A stretch of DNA of 8,751 nt from Candidatus Methanoperedens sp. (lineage in GTDB: Archaea > Halobacteriota > Methanosarcinia > Methanosarcinales > Methanoperedenaceae): contig JAHFCV010000099.1 of assembly GCA_023249275.1 (NCBI GenBank), positions 1 to 8,751 on the forward strand, in the 5' to 3' direction. This document shows positions 1 to 5,480 of this stretch, piece by piece. Numbering within the stretch: position 1 is the first letter of the stretch; each line of letters opens with the position of its first letter. The translations under genes were made by a program, and so were the position numbers. Under the pieces are notes generated by a model. That model worked only from the letters and a program-made list of their open reading frames with translations, did no database searches and was not told the origin of the DNA.

Positions 1-72
1 GGTATGAACTGAATTTGGTTCAATGCTTTGCTTGCTTTCATGTTTCATTCAGGTGCATGTATCATAACGCAT

Positions 73-83
73 CCTTATATATT
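73..83 (+). promoter_or_regulatory. TATA box (box A) of the GTPase gene
   Basis: CCTTATATATT is centred about 26 bases before the ATG at 104. In archaea, transcription usually starts about 25 bases downstream of the TATA centre, so the transcript would begin at or next to the start codon. No Shine-Dalgarno sequence is visible there, which fits a leaderless mRNA. Seen: the motif and its spacing. Inferred: its use. Confidence 0.55.
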
Positions 84-103
84 CATGAACCATAGCGCAG
101 AGC

Positions 104-868
104 ATGGCAAGCTACCAGATGATGGTGAAGGATGTCATAAAAAAAGCCGATATCCTTCTTGAGGTAATCGATGCGCGGTTTCCGGATGAGACCCGGAACA
201 GCGAGGTTGAGCGTGACGTAGCGCGTTCAAAGAAGCCGCTCATAATAGTCCTCAACAAATGCGATCTTGTATCAAAGGAAAAACTTGAGGAAACAAAATC
301 CCGCCTGTCAAAAATTGCACCCACGGTCTTTATGTCCAGCAAGGACAGGTTCGGGACAACGATGTTAAGACACATGATACTTGAAACCGCAGGCATAAAA
401 GGGCGCGACATACTGGTCGGTTCACTTGGGTATCCTAACACAGGCAAATCATCTGTTATCAACGCCGTGGCAGGGAGACACAAAGCCGGCACATCATCAA
501 TATCAGGTTATACAAAAGGAGTGCAGCTTGTAAATGCGGGTTCGCGCATCATGTTATTAGATACACCTGGAGTAATTCCCTTTGGCGAGAAGGACGAGTA
601 TATACAGGGCATTCTTTCGGTGAAGGATGCAACACACCTTAAAGACCCAATAGGCGTGGCTATGAAGATGATAGAGAGATTTTGCGCTGAAAATAAAACT
701 GCCCTGGAATCCTTCTATCATGTCACAATAGAGGGACAGGATTCCTATGATGCGCTTCTACTCATAGGCAGGGAGAGCAACTGCCTGAAGAAGAAGGGCG
801 AGGTGGATGATACGAGGGCGGCTGTCAGGATAATCAATGACTGGCAAAAAGGGCTGCTTATGATTTAG
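104..868 (+). CDS. Circularly permuted GTPase, YlqF/YawG (MMR_HSR1) type
   Basis: A 254-residue cytoplasmic GTPase. The nucleotide-binding motifs occur in permuted order: the DARFP motif near residues 23-27, G4 NKCD at 51-54, G5-like SSK at 78-80, then the P-loop GYPNTGKSS at 109-117, a G2 threonine in GYTKG at about 137, and G3 DTPG at 153-156. This G4-G5-G1-G2-G3 order defines the circularly permuted GTPases (RbgA/YlqF, YawG, Lsg1 relatives), most of which act in ribosome assembly, generally of the large subunit. The exact substrate here is not visible. About 100 residues follow G3 and probably form the small C-terminal helical domain. The ATG at 104 is supported by a well-placed TATA box. 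The gene converges on the YwbE gene with 37 bases between them. Family assignment is firm; the ribosome role is inferred from relatives. Confidence 0.9.
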   Translation: MASYQMMVKDVIKKADILLEVIDARFPDETRNSEVERDVARSKKPLIIVLNKCDLVSKEKLEETKSRLSKIAPTVFMSSKDRFGTTMLRHMILETAGIKGRDILVGSLGYPNTGKSSVINAVAGRHKAGTSSISGYTKGVQLVNAGSRIMLLDTPGVIPFGEKDEYIQGILSVKDATHLKDPIGVAMKMIERFCAENKTALESFYHVTIEGQDSYDALLLIGRESNCLKKKGEVDDTRAAVRIINDWQKGLLMI

Positions 869-905
869 GTTGAAAAATATCAGTCTATGGCTGTAGGTTG
901 CTGTA

Positions 906-1112
906 TTATGCAATTTTTGAATGGATTTCCTTGACTCTCCCGACCCTGCCATCTTCTAATTCGACCTTTATTCCATGTGGGTGAAATGAAGAATTAGTTA
1001 AAATTCTCTTTACAATGCCCCGGGTTATTTTCCCGCTCCTCTGGTCTTGCTTTAAAACAATCCCTACGCTTAATCCTTGTTTAATATTTTCTCTGGCAGT
1101 ACCGCTGTTCAT
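906..1112 (-). CDS. YwbE family protein (DUF2196)
   Basis: A small protein of about 68 residues if started at the ATG at 1112, or 74 from the ATG at 1130. It carries the family's typical core: an N-terminal IKxGLxVGIVLKQDQRSGK segment, then RGIVKRILT, HPHGIKVELEDG and a terminal RVGRVKEI. The fold is probably a small beta-barrel like other KOW/SH3-like proteins. No biochemical function is established for the family as far as I know. I prefer the start at 1112: a TATA box lies at 1136-1145, so transcription should begin near 1113-1116, which would leave the ATG at 1130 outside the mRNA. The shorter form also matches the usual family length. The gene is monocistronic and converges with the GTPase gene. 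Identification is by recalled family signature. Confidence 0.8.
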   Translation of the reverse strand: MNSGTARENIKQGLSVGIVLKQDQRSGKITRGIVKRILTNSSFHPHGIKVELEDGRVGRVKEIHSKIA

Positions 1113-1135
1113 ATTAAAATGTAAATTCATATTTT

Positions 1136-1145
1136 ATTATATAAA
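1136..1145 (-). promoter_or_regulatory. TATA box of the ywbE-like gene
   Basis: TTTATATAAT on the minus strand is centred about 28 bases upstream of the ATG at 1112. Its position argues for a leaderless transcript starting at that ATG rather than at the one at 1130, which is only 6 bases from the box. Confidence 0.5.
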
Positions 1146-1244
1146 CATATACATTCTTAAAAAATTCAGCAGCAAAATCTCTGTGGGGATTTGTTAATTT
1201 TTTAGATATTGGCTTTATTGCTTAATACTTACATATTAGGGAAT

Positions 1245-1616
1245 ATGGTCAGTATAATCGATAAATTCCTTCAGGAACTCAAAATCAATGGCACGGCAGA
1301 GAAAACCCTAACGGACTATAGTAGATTTTTAAAGAACATCAATAAGGTTAAGTCGCTCGAAAAGTGGGAGAGAACAGATGTGAATAGCTACATTATGGAA
1401 AAACATAACGAATGTTTAACCGGAACAGTTGAAATTTCCAAAGTCAGGCTAAAGCGGTTTTTTACATGGGCGGGCAAATCTGAACTCGTAAGCCATCTTA
1501 ATACTTAAATGCCTGCGAATAACCTGTGCAGGTCAGATATTCTGACGGTTGAAGATGTTAATTTATTAAATCATATTACACCATCAGTTCCTTATAAGGC
1601 TTTAATTTCATTGTAA
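1245..1616 (+). pseudogene. Decayed tyrosine recombinase (XerC/D-like integrase), N-terminal part
   Basis: From the ATG at 1245 the frame reads MVSIIDKFLQELKINGTAEKT and continues as a typical SAM-like core-binding domain, with TLTDYSRFLKNI and later VRLKRFFTWAGK. It meets a TAA at 1506-1508. The same frame resumes at once with DILTVEDVNLL and YKALISL, which is the usual linker and start of the catalytic domain in archaeal Xer-type integrases, and then meets a second TAA at 1614-1616. Nothing recognisable as the catalytic R...HxxR...Y residues follows, so the catalytic domain is missing. A TTG at 1209 would lengthen the frame, but the ATG at 1245 with AGGGA just before it is more natural. Two in-frame stops plus truncation make this a pseudogene. 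It marks a past integration event next to the accessory cassette. Confidence 0.75.
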
Positions 1617-1653
1617 TTTGAATCCGATGTTGTCTCAAATTCTTTAGACTCAC

Positions 1654-1709
1654 CGGGAATGAGAACGAGCGCATGTTGCAGTCACGAACCAACCGGATTG
1701 GAAATCCGG
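1654..1709 (+). mobile_element. IS200/IS605-like right-end remnant, copy A
   Basis: CGGGAATGAG is followed after 15 bases by CAGTCACGAACC (1679-1690) and then by a perfect 7-bp hairpin (CCGGATT, GGA loop, AATCCGG, 1693-1709). Copy B at 3630-3681 has the same order in the same orientation. A conserved stretch ending in a hairpin at the 3' end of tnpB is typical of IS200/IS605-family right ends, where it forms the end of the omegaRNA scaffold. The assignment to this family rests on remembered general architecture and is tentative; the repeat itself is seen directly. It sits between the integrase fragment and the 3' end of the radical SAM gene, with no intact transposase. Confidence 0.4.
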
Positions 1710-1713
1710 GGCA

Positions 1714-2898
1714 TCAGAGAAGGTGCTCTCGGTTTTGCATCTCAATCGGTTGTGTCCTTTCGGACAGGATACGATCCTGTCGGGTTTCTTCTATACCCTC
1801 TCCTATTGCGTTCATCAATGGCGTACCTGCTATATGGTCTGAAAAGTTCTGCCAGTTTTCTCTCATTTCCTGGATCACATGAAATGCCGCGCTGATTGCA
1901 GCGTTTTCTGAAGCGCATATGAAGGGCCCCACCGCGTCATATTTACCTGTAGAAAAATAATTGGTGCATCCGCACCAGTTCATGCAATATTCCCTCAAGC
2001 CACATGTCTGGCACTCCATGTTGACAGCAGAGATGGTTTTACATGTTTTTCCGGGAATAAACCCATCGTTTATATTTCCAATACAGTGCGCTTTCCCATC
2101 GTCCTGCCCGATCAGCCTCTCGCACGGATAAATATTCCCGGAAGGTGCAAAAGCAAATTCCCCGCCTCCCATCCTACACCTTTCAAGTGGTTTGTACCCG
2201 CCGCGCAGGATCACCACTATTTTGTTATCAATCAGATTAATGAACTTTGGTTTTCCCTGGCGGTAAAAATCCATGTATTTTTTGCCAATACTACCGTAAA
2301 TCCGGGGTAGCATCCCAGCTTCTTTTTTTGTCCACTTTGCAGAGATGTTCGGATTCAGGTAGATGTTCTTTACTCCCAGAGAAGACAGGTAATCCACAAC
2401 GTCTGGCAAATATTGAAGATTTTCAGGGGAGTACACAGCATTTACGGGAATCAAAGGAAAAATCCTTAAAGCTTCTTTGATATTTTTTTCAACTATGCCT
2501 GAACTATTTCTCCCATCAGGAAAATGCCTGGAGGCATCCTGTATAAAAGGAGGCCCATCGCAACTGATGCATAGCACCATATTATTTTTCATCAAAAAAT
2601 CTGCTATCTCTTTTGAGAAAATCGTTCCATTGGTTGCCACCGAGAGCGTTGTGCGATCGAGATCAAAAGATATGTGGCTTTGGATCAAATTCGTAATTTT
2701 CTTAATGAGATCAAATTCAAGGAGCGGCTCGCCGCCGAAAAAGCCAATGTCTATTTTTTCGTTTTTCGGGGCATAATCAAGAACAAAATCTACAATTTTT
2801 TTAGCTGTTGAGAATGGCATCACGGCATTTTTCTTGCCTACATAACAGTAATCACATGCAAGGTCGCACTGCTGAGTGATGGCTAACGTGTACTTCAT
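1714..2898 (-). CDS. Radical SAM/SPASM domain protein, candidate peptide maturase
   Basis: A 394-residue iron-sulfur enzyme. The radical SAM CX3CX2C motif is C11, C15, C18 (CDLACDYCY) and the SAM-binding GGEP is at 55-58. A complete seven-cysteine SPASM domain follows: C241-x12-G-x4-C259, then C296-x2-C299-x5-C305-x3-C309 and a last C328, enough for two auxiliary [4Fe-4S] clusters. SPASM enzymes include anaerobic sulfatase maturases and many RiPP peptide-modifying enzymes. No sulfatase is nearby, so a peptide or protein substrate is more likely, with the 129-aa upstream product as first candidate. The ATG at 2898 gives the usual MKYTLAITQQC start, but it follows TTCTTTTTTTAC with no Shine-Dalgarno sequence, so translation is probably weak. 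The last 25 or so residues look unlike the rest and run up to the mobile-element remnant at 1654-1709, so the C-terminus may be secondarily altered. The specific substrate is unknown. Confidence 0.88.
   Translation of the reverse strand: MKYTLAITQQCDLACDYCYVGKKNAVMPFSTAKKIVDFVLDYAPKNEKIDIGFFGGEPLLEFDLIKKITNLIQSHISFDLDRTTLSVATNGTIFSKEIADFLMKNNMVLCISCDGPPFIQDASRHFPDGRNSSGIVEKNIKEALRIFPLIPVNAVYSPENLQYLPDVVDYLSSLGVKNIYLNPNISAKWTKKEAGMLPRIYGSIGKKYMDFYRQGKPKFINLIDNKIVVILRGGYKPLERCRMGGGEFAFAPSGNIYPCERLIGQDDGKAHCIGNINDGFIPGKTCKTISAVNMECQTCGLREYCMNWCGCTNYFSTGKYDAVGPFICASENAAISAAFHVIQEMRENWQNFSDHIAGTPLMNAIGEGIEETRQDRILSERTQPIEMQNREHLL
1754..1781. other. Two mutually exclusive hairpins in the radical SAM gene 3' end
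   Basis: GACAGGAT-ACG-ATCCTGTC (1763-1781) is a perfect 8-bp stem with a 3-base loop. GTCC-TTTC-GGAC (1754-1765) is a 4-bp stem that shares bases with it; read on the minus strand its loop is GAAA, a GNRA tetraloop. Both cannot form together. They lie within the last 25 codons of the radical SAM gene, so they could also be a chance result of coding sequence or part of the neighbouring mobile-element remnant. Confidence 0.3.
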
Positions 2899-2900
2899 GT

Positions 2901-2932
2901 AAAAAAAGAATACAGGAGCATTTTACATGCTC
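2901..2932 (-). terminator. Stem-loop plus T7 tract between the 129-aa gene and the radical SAM gene
   Basis: On the minus strand GAGCAT-GTAAA-ATGCTC (2932-2916) forms a perfect 6-bp stem. It is followed by TGTATTC-like sequence and seven consecutive T (2907-2901), ending just before the radical SAM ATG at 2898. A T-rich tract is the main archaeal termination signal, and the hairpin may protect the upstream mRNA end. Placed inside the 42-base gap of a two-gene operon, it would act as a partial terminator or processing site that lowers downstream expression. Seen: the elements. Inferred: their effect. Confidence 0.45.
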
Positions 2933-2940
2933 TCATGTTT

Positions 2941-3330
2941 TTAAACTATTCCTGTCATTGCATCGGAAAGTTCAACTAATTGTTCATAAGTTACTGAATT
3001 TGCCTCGGCCAGTTTTTTGCTAAAATCTTTAACGACTTCAGACGAAAACTTGTTCCACTGTTTTGAATCCAACAGATATATTTGCCCTCTGTAATGCAAA
3101 TGGGGATTCCTCATTCCTCCTCTTGGATCGATTATGTATATCGGATTTACCTGTGATTTTGCTTCAATAGCCGCTTTTCCTTTAACCTCTAATGCCCTTG
3201 GCTGAAAAGATTCGTGGGACATCGGGTTGAGTTTGTTTACTTCTATGAATTTCTTCACACGGTTTTCATTTACGATCCAGGGTCCTGGCCACCCTCCGTT
3301 AATCAATTTCCACATACTCAGATTGTTCAT
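2941..3330 (-). CDS. Uncharacterised 129-aa protein upstream of a radical SAM/SPASM gene
   Basis: I do not recognise this family. The product is soluble, without signal peptide, membrane segment or cysteine. Visible landmarks are a Trp/Gly-rich N-terminus (WKLINGGWPGPWIV, about residues 7-20), a central IIDPRGGMRNPHLHYRGQIYLL segment with an HxH pair, and a charged, probably helical C-terminal third (about residues 95-129) ending SDAMTGIV. The ATG at 3330 has a good Shine-Dalgarno sequence, GGGAGAG, about 5 bases upstream. The gene is the first of a two-gene unit with the radical SAM enzyme, with a hairpin and T tract in the 42-base gap. A strong ribosome site here and none downstream suggest that much more of this protein is made than of the enzyme. 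It could be the enzyme's substrate, a RiPP precursor with a long leader, or a partner protein. The residue that would be modified is not evident. Confidence 0.72.
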   Translation of the reverse strand: MNNLSMWKLINGGWPGPWIVNENRVKKFIEVNKLNPMSHESFQPRALEVKGKAAIEAKSQVNPIYIIDPRGGMRNPHLHYRGQIYLLDSKQWNKFSSEVVKDFSKKLAEANSVTYEQLVELSDAMTGIV

Positions 3331-3349
3331 ATTTCTCTCCCTTTTTAAA

Positions 3350-3371
3350 GTCTATTGAATTTACAATAGAC
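3350..3371. promoter_or_regulatory. 22-bp palindrome, candidate operator of the radical SAM cassette
   Basis: GTCTATTG-N6-CAATAGAC is a perfect 8-bp inverted repeat with a 6-base AT-rich spacer. It lies between the TATA box (3394-3403) and the ribosome site of the 129-aa gene. Assuming transcription starts about 25 bases after the TATA centre, the palindrome covers the first 20 or so transcribed bases. This is where a repressor dimer could block initiation. Alternatively it forms a 5'-UTR hairpin. No regulator gene is in the window. Confidence 0.5.
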
Positions 3372-3393
3372 GTTATGTATTTTATCGCAAGTA

Positions 3394-3403
3394 GATATAT
3401 AGT
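3394..3403 (-). promoter_or_regulatory. TATA box of the 129-aa / radical SAM cassette
   Basis: ACTATATATC on the minus strand lies about 65-70 bases upstream of the ATG at 3330. It predicts a transcription start near 3373 and a leader of roughly 40 bases that contains the palindrome and the GGGAGAG ribosome site. Confidence 0.45.
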
Positions 3404-3421
3404 TTGTCATCCACTTTTTTT

Positions 3422-3652
3422 ATGAGGGAAAATCTCACAAGAAAAAGGCTGTGTACAAATGCCAGCAAAGATAATTTCAAAGGACTAGACTGCCATATTC
3501 AGGTATAATATCATCCAATTTGAGGTATAGATGCATTTACCCCATCAATTTTCTAAAACTCATAAGATATGTGTTTATGTGCGCCTGAATTAAATACGAA
3601 GAAAGTTGTTTTGGCATCCTATCGCCTTTCGGGAGCATGAGGGATAGCCCTT
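3422..3652 (+). pseudogene. Probable remnant of a tnpB 3' end (IS200/IS605 family)
   Basis: The plus-strand frame from 3422 contains TNASKDNFKGLD, close to the (D)RDxNASxNIxxxGL region near the C-terminus of TnpB proteins. The same frame, interrupted by stops, continues with pieces such as GIDAFTPSIF and LCAPELNTKKVV, which read like a decayed variable TnpB tail. About 200 bases after the NAS motif comes the right-end-like repeat and hairpin at 3630-3681, as expected if this were the end of such an element. No N-terminal TnpB part, TnpA or left end is visible upstream, where the 129-aa gene begins. This is a recalled-motif match with several stops, so it is moderate evidence only. The alternative is meaningless intergenic sequence. 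Confidence 0.4.
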
Positions 3653-3681
3653 CAGTCACGAACCCCGTACGATGTACGAGG
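3630..3681 (+). mobile_element. IS200/IS605-like right-end remnant, copy B
   Basis: CGGGAGCATGAG, then 11 bases, then CAGTCACGAACC (3653-3664), overlapping a hairpin CCCCGTAC-GAT-GTACGAGG (3663-3681; one mismatch in 8 pairs). The order and orientation match copy A at 1654-1709, while the hairpin stems differ in sequence. A conserved scaffold followed by a variable-sequence hairpin is what related but distinct IS200/IS605 right ends would show. It follows the probable tnpB tail remnant. Confidence 0.42.
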
Positions 3682-3772
3682 CTGTATATAGCGGTTTAGC
3701 GATTATTCCATTGTATATACATATGCAATGATAACCATTTCAAACCTTATTTTTCCTTCTGCATCTTCGCGC

Positions 3773-4273
3773 TCATTCCTTCATCTCAAACTTCTCAAAC
3801 CTTTCCTTCTTCGCCCTGCAAATCGGGCAAAGGTCAGGCGGCTCCTCTCTCGCACACAAATAACCGCATACCGTACACCTGTAAACCTCAGCCATTTCTT
3901 TTCCTCCTGCTCCTTTTTGTTCCATTATACCCGGATAACCTTTATCATAATACTCCTGCTTTCGCCTCTCAGGAATCGGGTCGTGTGACTTCTTTCCGGA
4001 AATCCAGTCATCATTCACATACAGCGTACAGAGGCAGCAGCCGTATTCTTTCAAATCAGCGTCGCGGTAGTTGCATGGGCAGATGATGTCCATGTCGTCT
4101 GCGATTGTACCGCTCGCCATCCGGCACGGACATGCAGGATAGCCGTACCTGTGTTCATTATCCCAGAGCCCGGCAAGGATTTCATCCAGGTCTTGCTGGA
4201 CAGGATTGAACTGGTAACCTTCCTCGTTCGCGAGCTTCTTCATCTCGGCGAACATCTCTTCAACTGTTCTCAT
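3773..4273 (-). CDS. Ferredoxin:thioredoxin reductase catalytic subunit fused to rubredoxin domain
   Basis: A 166-residue cytoplasmic redox enzyme. Residues 1-90 are the FTR catalytic fold with CPC (48-50), CPC (65-67) and a final CCLC (79-82), which supply the [4Fe-4S] cluster and the redox-active disulfide. Residues 129-166 form a short rubredoxin-like knuckle domain with C133, C136, C149 and C152, expected to bind one iron. Methanosarcina has a comparable FTR-like enzyme with a rubredoxin domain that takes electrons from ferredoxin; no separate variable FTR subunit is seen here. The ATG at 4273 overlaps the end of the glutaredoxin-like gene by 4 bases, so translation is coupled and that protein is the obvious partner. 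Upstream pyruvate oxidoreductase genes would supply reduced ferredoxin. This is the last gene of the operon; no clear hairpin terminator follows. Confidence 0.9.
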   Translation of the reverse strand: MRTVEEMFAEMKKLANEEGYQFNPVQQDLDEILAGLWDNEHRYGYPACPCRMASGTIADDMDIICPCNYRDADLKEYGCCLCTLYVNDDWISGKKSHDPIPERRKQEYYDKGYPGIMEQKGAGGKEMAEVYRCTVCGYLCAREEPPDLCPICRAKKERFEKFEMKE

Positions 4274-4524
4274 AGCCTCAGAGCCTCTTTCAATTTATCC
4301 TCCAGGAAACCCACGATGACCTTTTTACCTATAACAATAGTGGGAAACCTGCCGCCACTTATCTTCATCACTTCTTCACGGGCTTTGTCTCTCTCTCTGC
4401 CGTTCAACGTATCCACATCCACATAGTCATACTCAATCCCGTGTTCTTTCAAGAACCGCTTCGTTGCTTTGCAATGAACGCATGTGCTCAGCGTATAAAG
4501 TTTAGGCTTGATTTCATTCGTCAT
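4270..4524 (-). CDS. Glutaredoxin/thioredoxin-like small dithiol protein
   Basis: An 84-residue protein with a thioredoxin-fold N-terminus (LYTLSTCVHC, active-site C15-x2-C18), the cis-proline region GGRFPTIVIG around 56-65 and the glycine-containing GFLEDKLKEAL end, as in NrdH-like and archaeal glutaredoxins. It would carry electrons as a dithiol, reducing protein disulfides or ribonucleotide reductase. The active-site CVHC differs from the CPYC of classical glutaredoxins. The gene overlaps porB by 4 bases upstream and the FTR gene by 4 bases downstream, so it is probably made together with its reductase. Glutathione is absent from most archaea, so reduction by the adjacent FTR is the likely route. 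Fold assignment is firm; physiological targets are inferred. Confidence 0.87.
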   Translation of the reverse strand: MTNEIKPKLYTLSTCVHCKATKRFLKEHGIEYDYVDVDTLNGRERDKAREEVMKISGGRFPTIVIGKKVIVGFLEDKLKEALRL

Positions 4525-5480
4525 GGTCCGTGCATCTCCCTGTGTTCCTCTGTAACAGCATGATGTTCTTCAGGCGGCGCAATTTCACATACCTCTGGCG
4601 CTCCCTTTTCCTTGTAATGCAGGTTCCATTTCTTGCACACCCACATCTGGAGCGTCTTTATGTCATCATCGCTCATGTGACGGAATCGCCCCTGCATCAT
4701 CAGGTAATCCCTCACTCTCTTCATTTTCCCTGGCTTGTAGGTAATTTTTTTCTCACCGTTCTCGATTTCGTATAAAGTCCACATTCCGCTTTCCACTGCA
4801 AGTTTTGTAACTTCCACGGTCTTTGCGGGGTCCATCTTCCAGCCCGGGATGCAGGGCGTGAACATATGGAGAAAACGAAAGCCCTTAAAGGTCATTGCTT
4901 TTTCCACTTTCTTTATGAAATCAAGAGGATGCCCGATAGAGAGCGTTGCATAATACGGGATTTCGTGCGCAGCAACAATATCTGCGAGATTTTTCTTAAA
5001 ACGCCTGTTACCCTGAACCTTCTTGCCAACAGGCGTGGTGGTCGTCCATGCCCCGAAGGGAGTCCCGCCGCTTCGCTGTATGCCTGTATTCATGTATGCC
5101 TCGTTATCAAGACAGATATAAAGCACATCGTCGTTGCGCTCTGCCGCTCCAGACATGCTCTGCAAACCTATATCGTATGTCCCGCCATCGCCAGCGAATC
5201 CAACAGCAGTTACCTTTTTTCCCTTCATCTCAAAAGCGGCTTTCATGCCTGTTAAACATGCGCCCGTATTCTCAAATGCCGTGTGGAAAAAGGGTACTTT
5301 CCATGCCCCGAATGGGAACGTAGTGCCAAAAACCACGGCGCAGCTTGCAGGAACGTACACTACGGTATCTTTTCCCAGTATCCTTATGGCATTTCTGATT
5401 GACATCGCAACACCGCACCCGGGGCATGCAGTGTGACCTGCCGTGAACAAATTGTCATCAGGAAGGTCTTTTATCTTCAT
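4521..5480 (-). CDS. porB: Pyruvate:ferredoxin oxidoreductase beta subunit (PorB)
   Basis: A 319-residue thiamine-diphosphate subunit of the CoA-dependent oxidoreductase that interconverts pyruvate and acetyl-CoA plus CO2. Residues C19, C22 (CPGCG), C47 and C210 match the cysteines that hold the [4Fe-4S] cluster near the cofactor. GDGGTYDIG from residue 97 and N126 in LDNEAYMNTG form the TPP/Mg binding motif. GIQRSGGTPFGAWTTTTPVG is typical of pyruvate-type enzymes. The C-terminal tail (about residues 300-319) is rich in His and Glu and is probably not conserved. The start overlaps the porA stop by 4 bases, and the end overlaps the glutaredoxin-like gene by 4. Pyruvate is the best substrate guess; other 2-oxoacids cannot be excluded from sequence alone. 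Confidence 0.93.
   Translation of the reverse strand: MKIKDLPDDNLFTAGHTACPGCGVAMSIRNAIRILGKDTVVYVPASCAVVFGTTFPFGAWKVPFFHTAFENTGACLTGMKAAFEMKGKKVTAVGFAGDGGTYDIGLQSMSGAAERNDDVLYICLDNEAYMNTGIQRSGGTPFGAWTTTTPVGKKVQGNRRFKKNLADIVAAHEIPYYATLSIGHPLDFIKKVEKAMTFKGFRFLHMFTPCIPGWKMDPAKTVEVTKLAVESGMWTLYEIENGEKKITYKPGKMKRVRDYLMMQGRFRHMSDDDIKTLQMWVCKKWNLHYKEKGAPEVCEIAPPEEHHAVTEEHREMHGP

Noticed and set aside
112..492. A 126-codon minus-strand open frame
   Set aside because: It is opposite the GTPase gene, covering its P-loop region, and shows no protein-like features.
1659..2776. Several plus-strand open frames across the radical SAM gene
   Set aside because: They are shadows of the well-supported minus-strand gene. 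The first of them crosses the mobile-element remnant, and its start was considered as TnpB tail sequence instead.
1654..3681. A composite transposon carrying the radical SAM cassette
   Set aside because: The two repeats are only partly similar and no transposase, target duplication or left end is visible, so mobility as a unit cannot be claimed.
3600..3690. A tRNA, C/D-box RNA or riboswitch in the structured intergenic region
   Set aside because: No cloverleaf, no paired RUGAUGA and CUGA boxes and no known aptamer core could be found; the repeated block and hairpin fit an insertion-element end better.
3690..3772. A hairpin terminator after the FTR-rubredoxin gene
   Set aside because: No convincing stem or T-rich tract on the minus strand was found just downstream of the stop.
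4866..5436. Long plus-strand open frames of 90-130 codons
   Set aside because: They lie opposite porB, whose motifs are unmistakable; the translations are rich in Cys, Arg and Ser without any domain and are antisense shadows.
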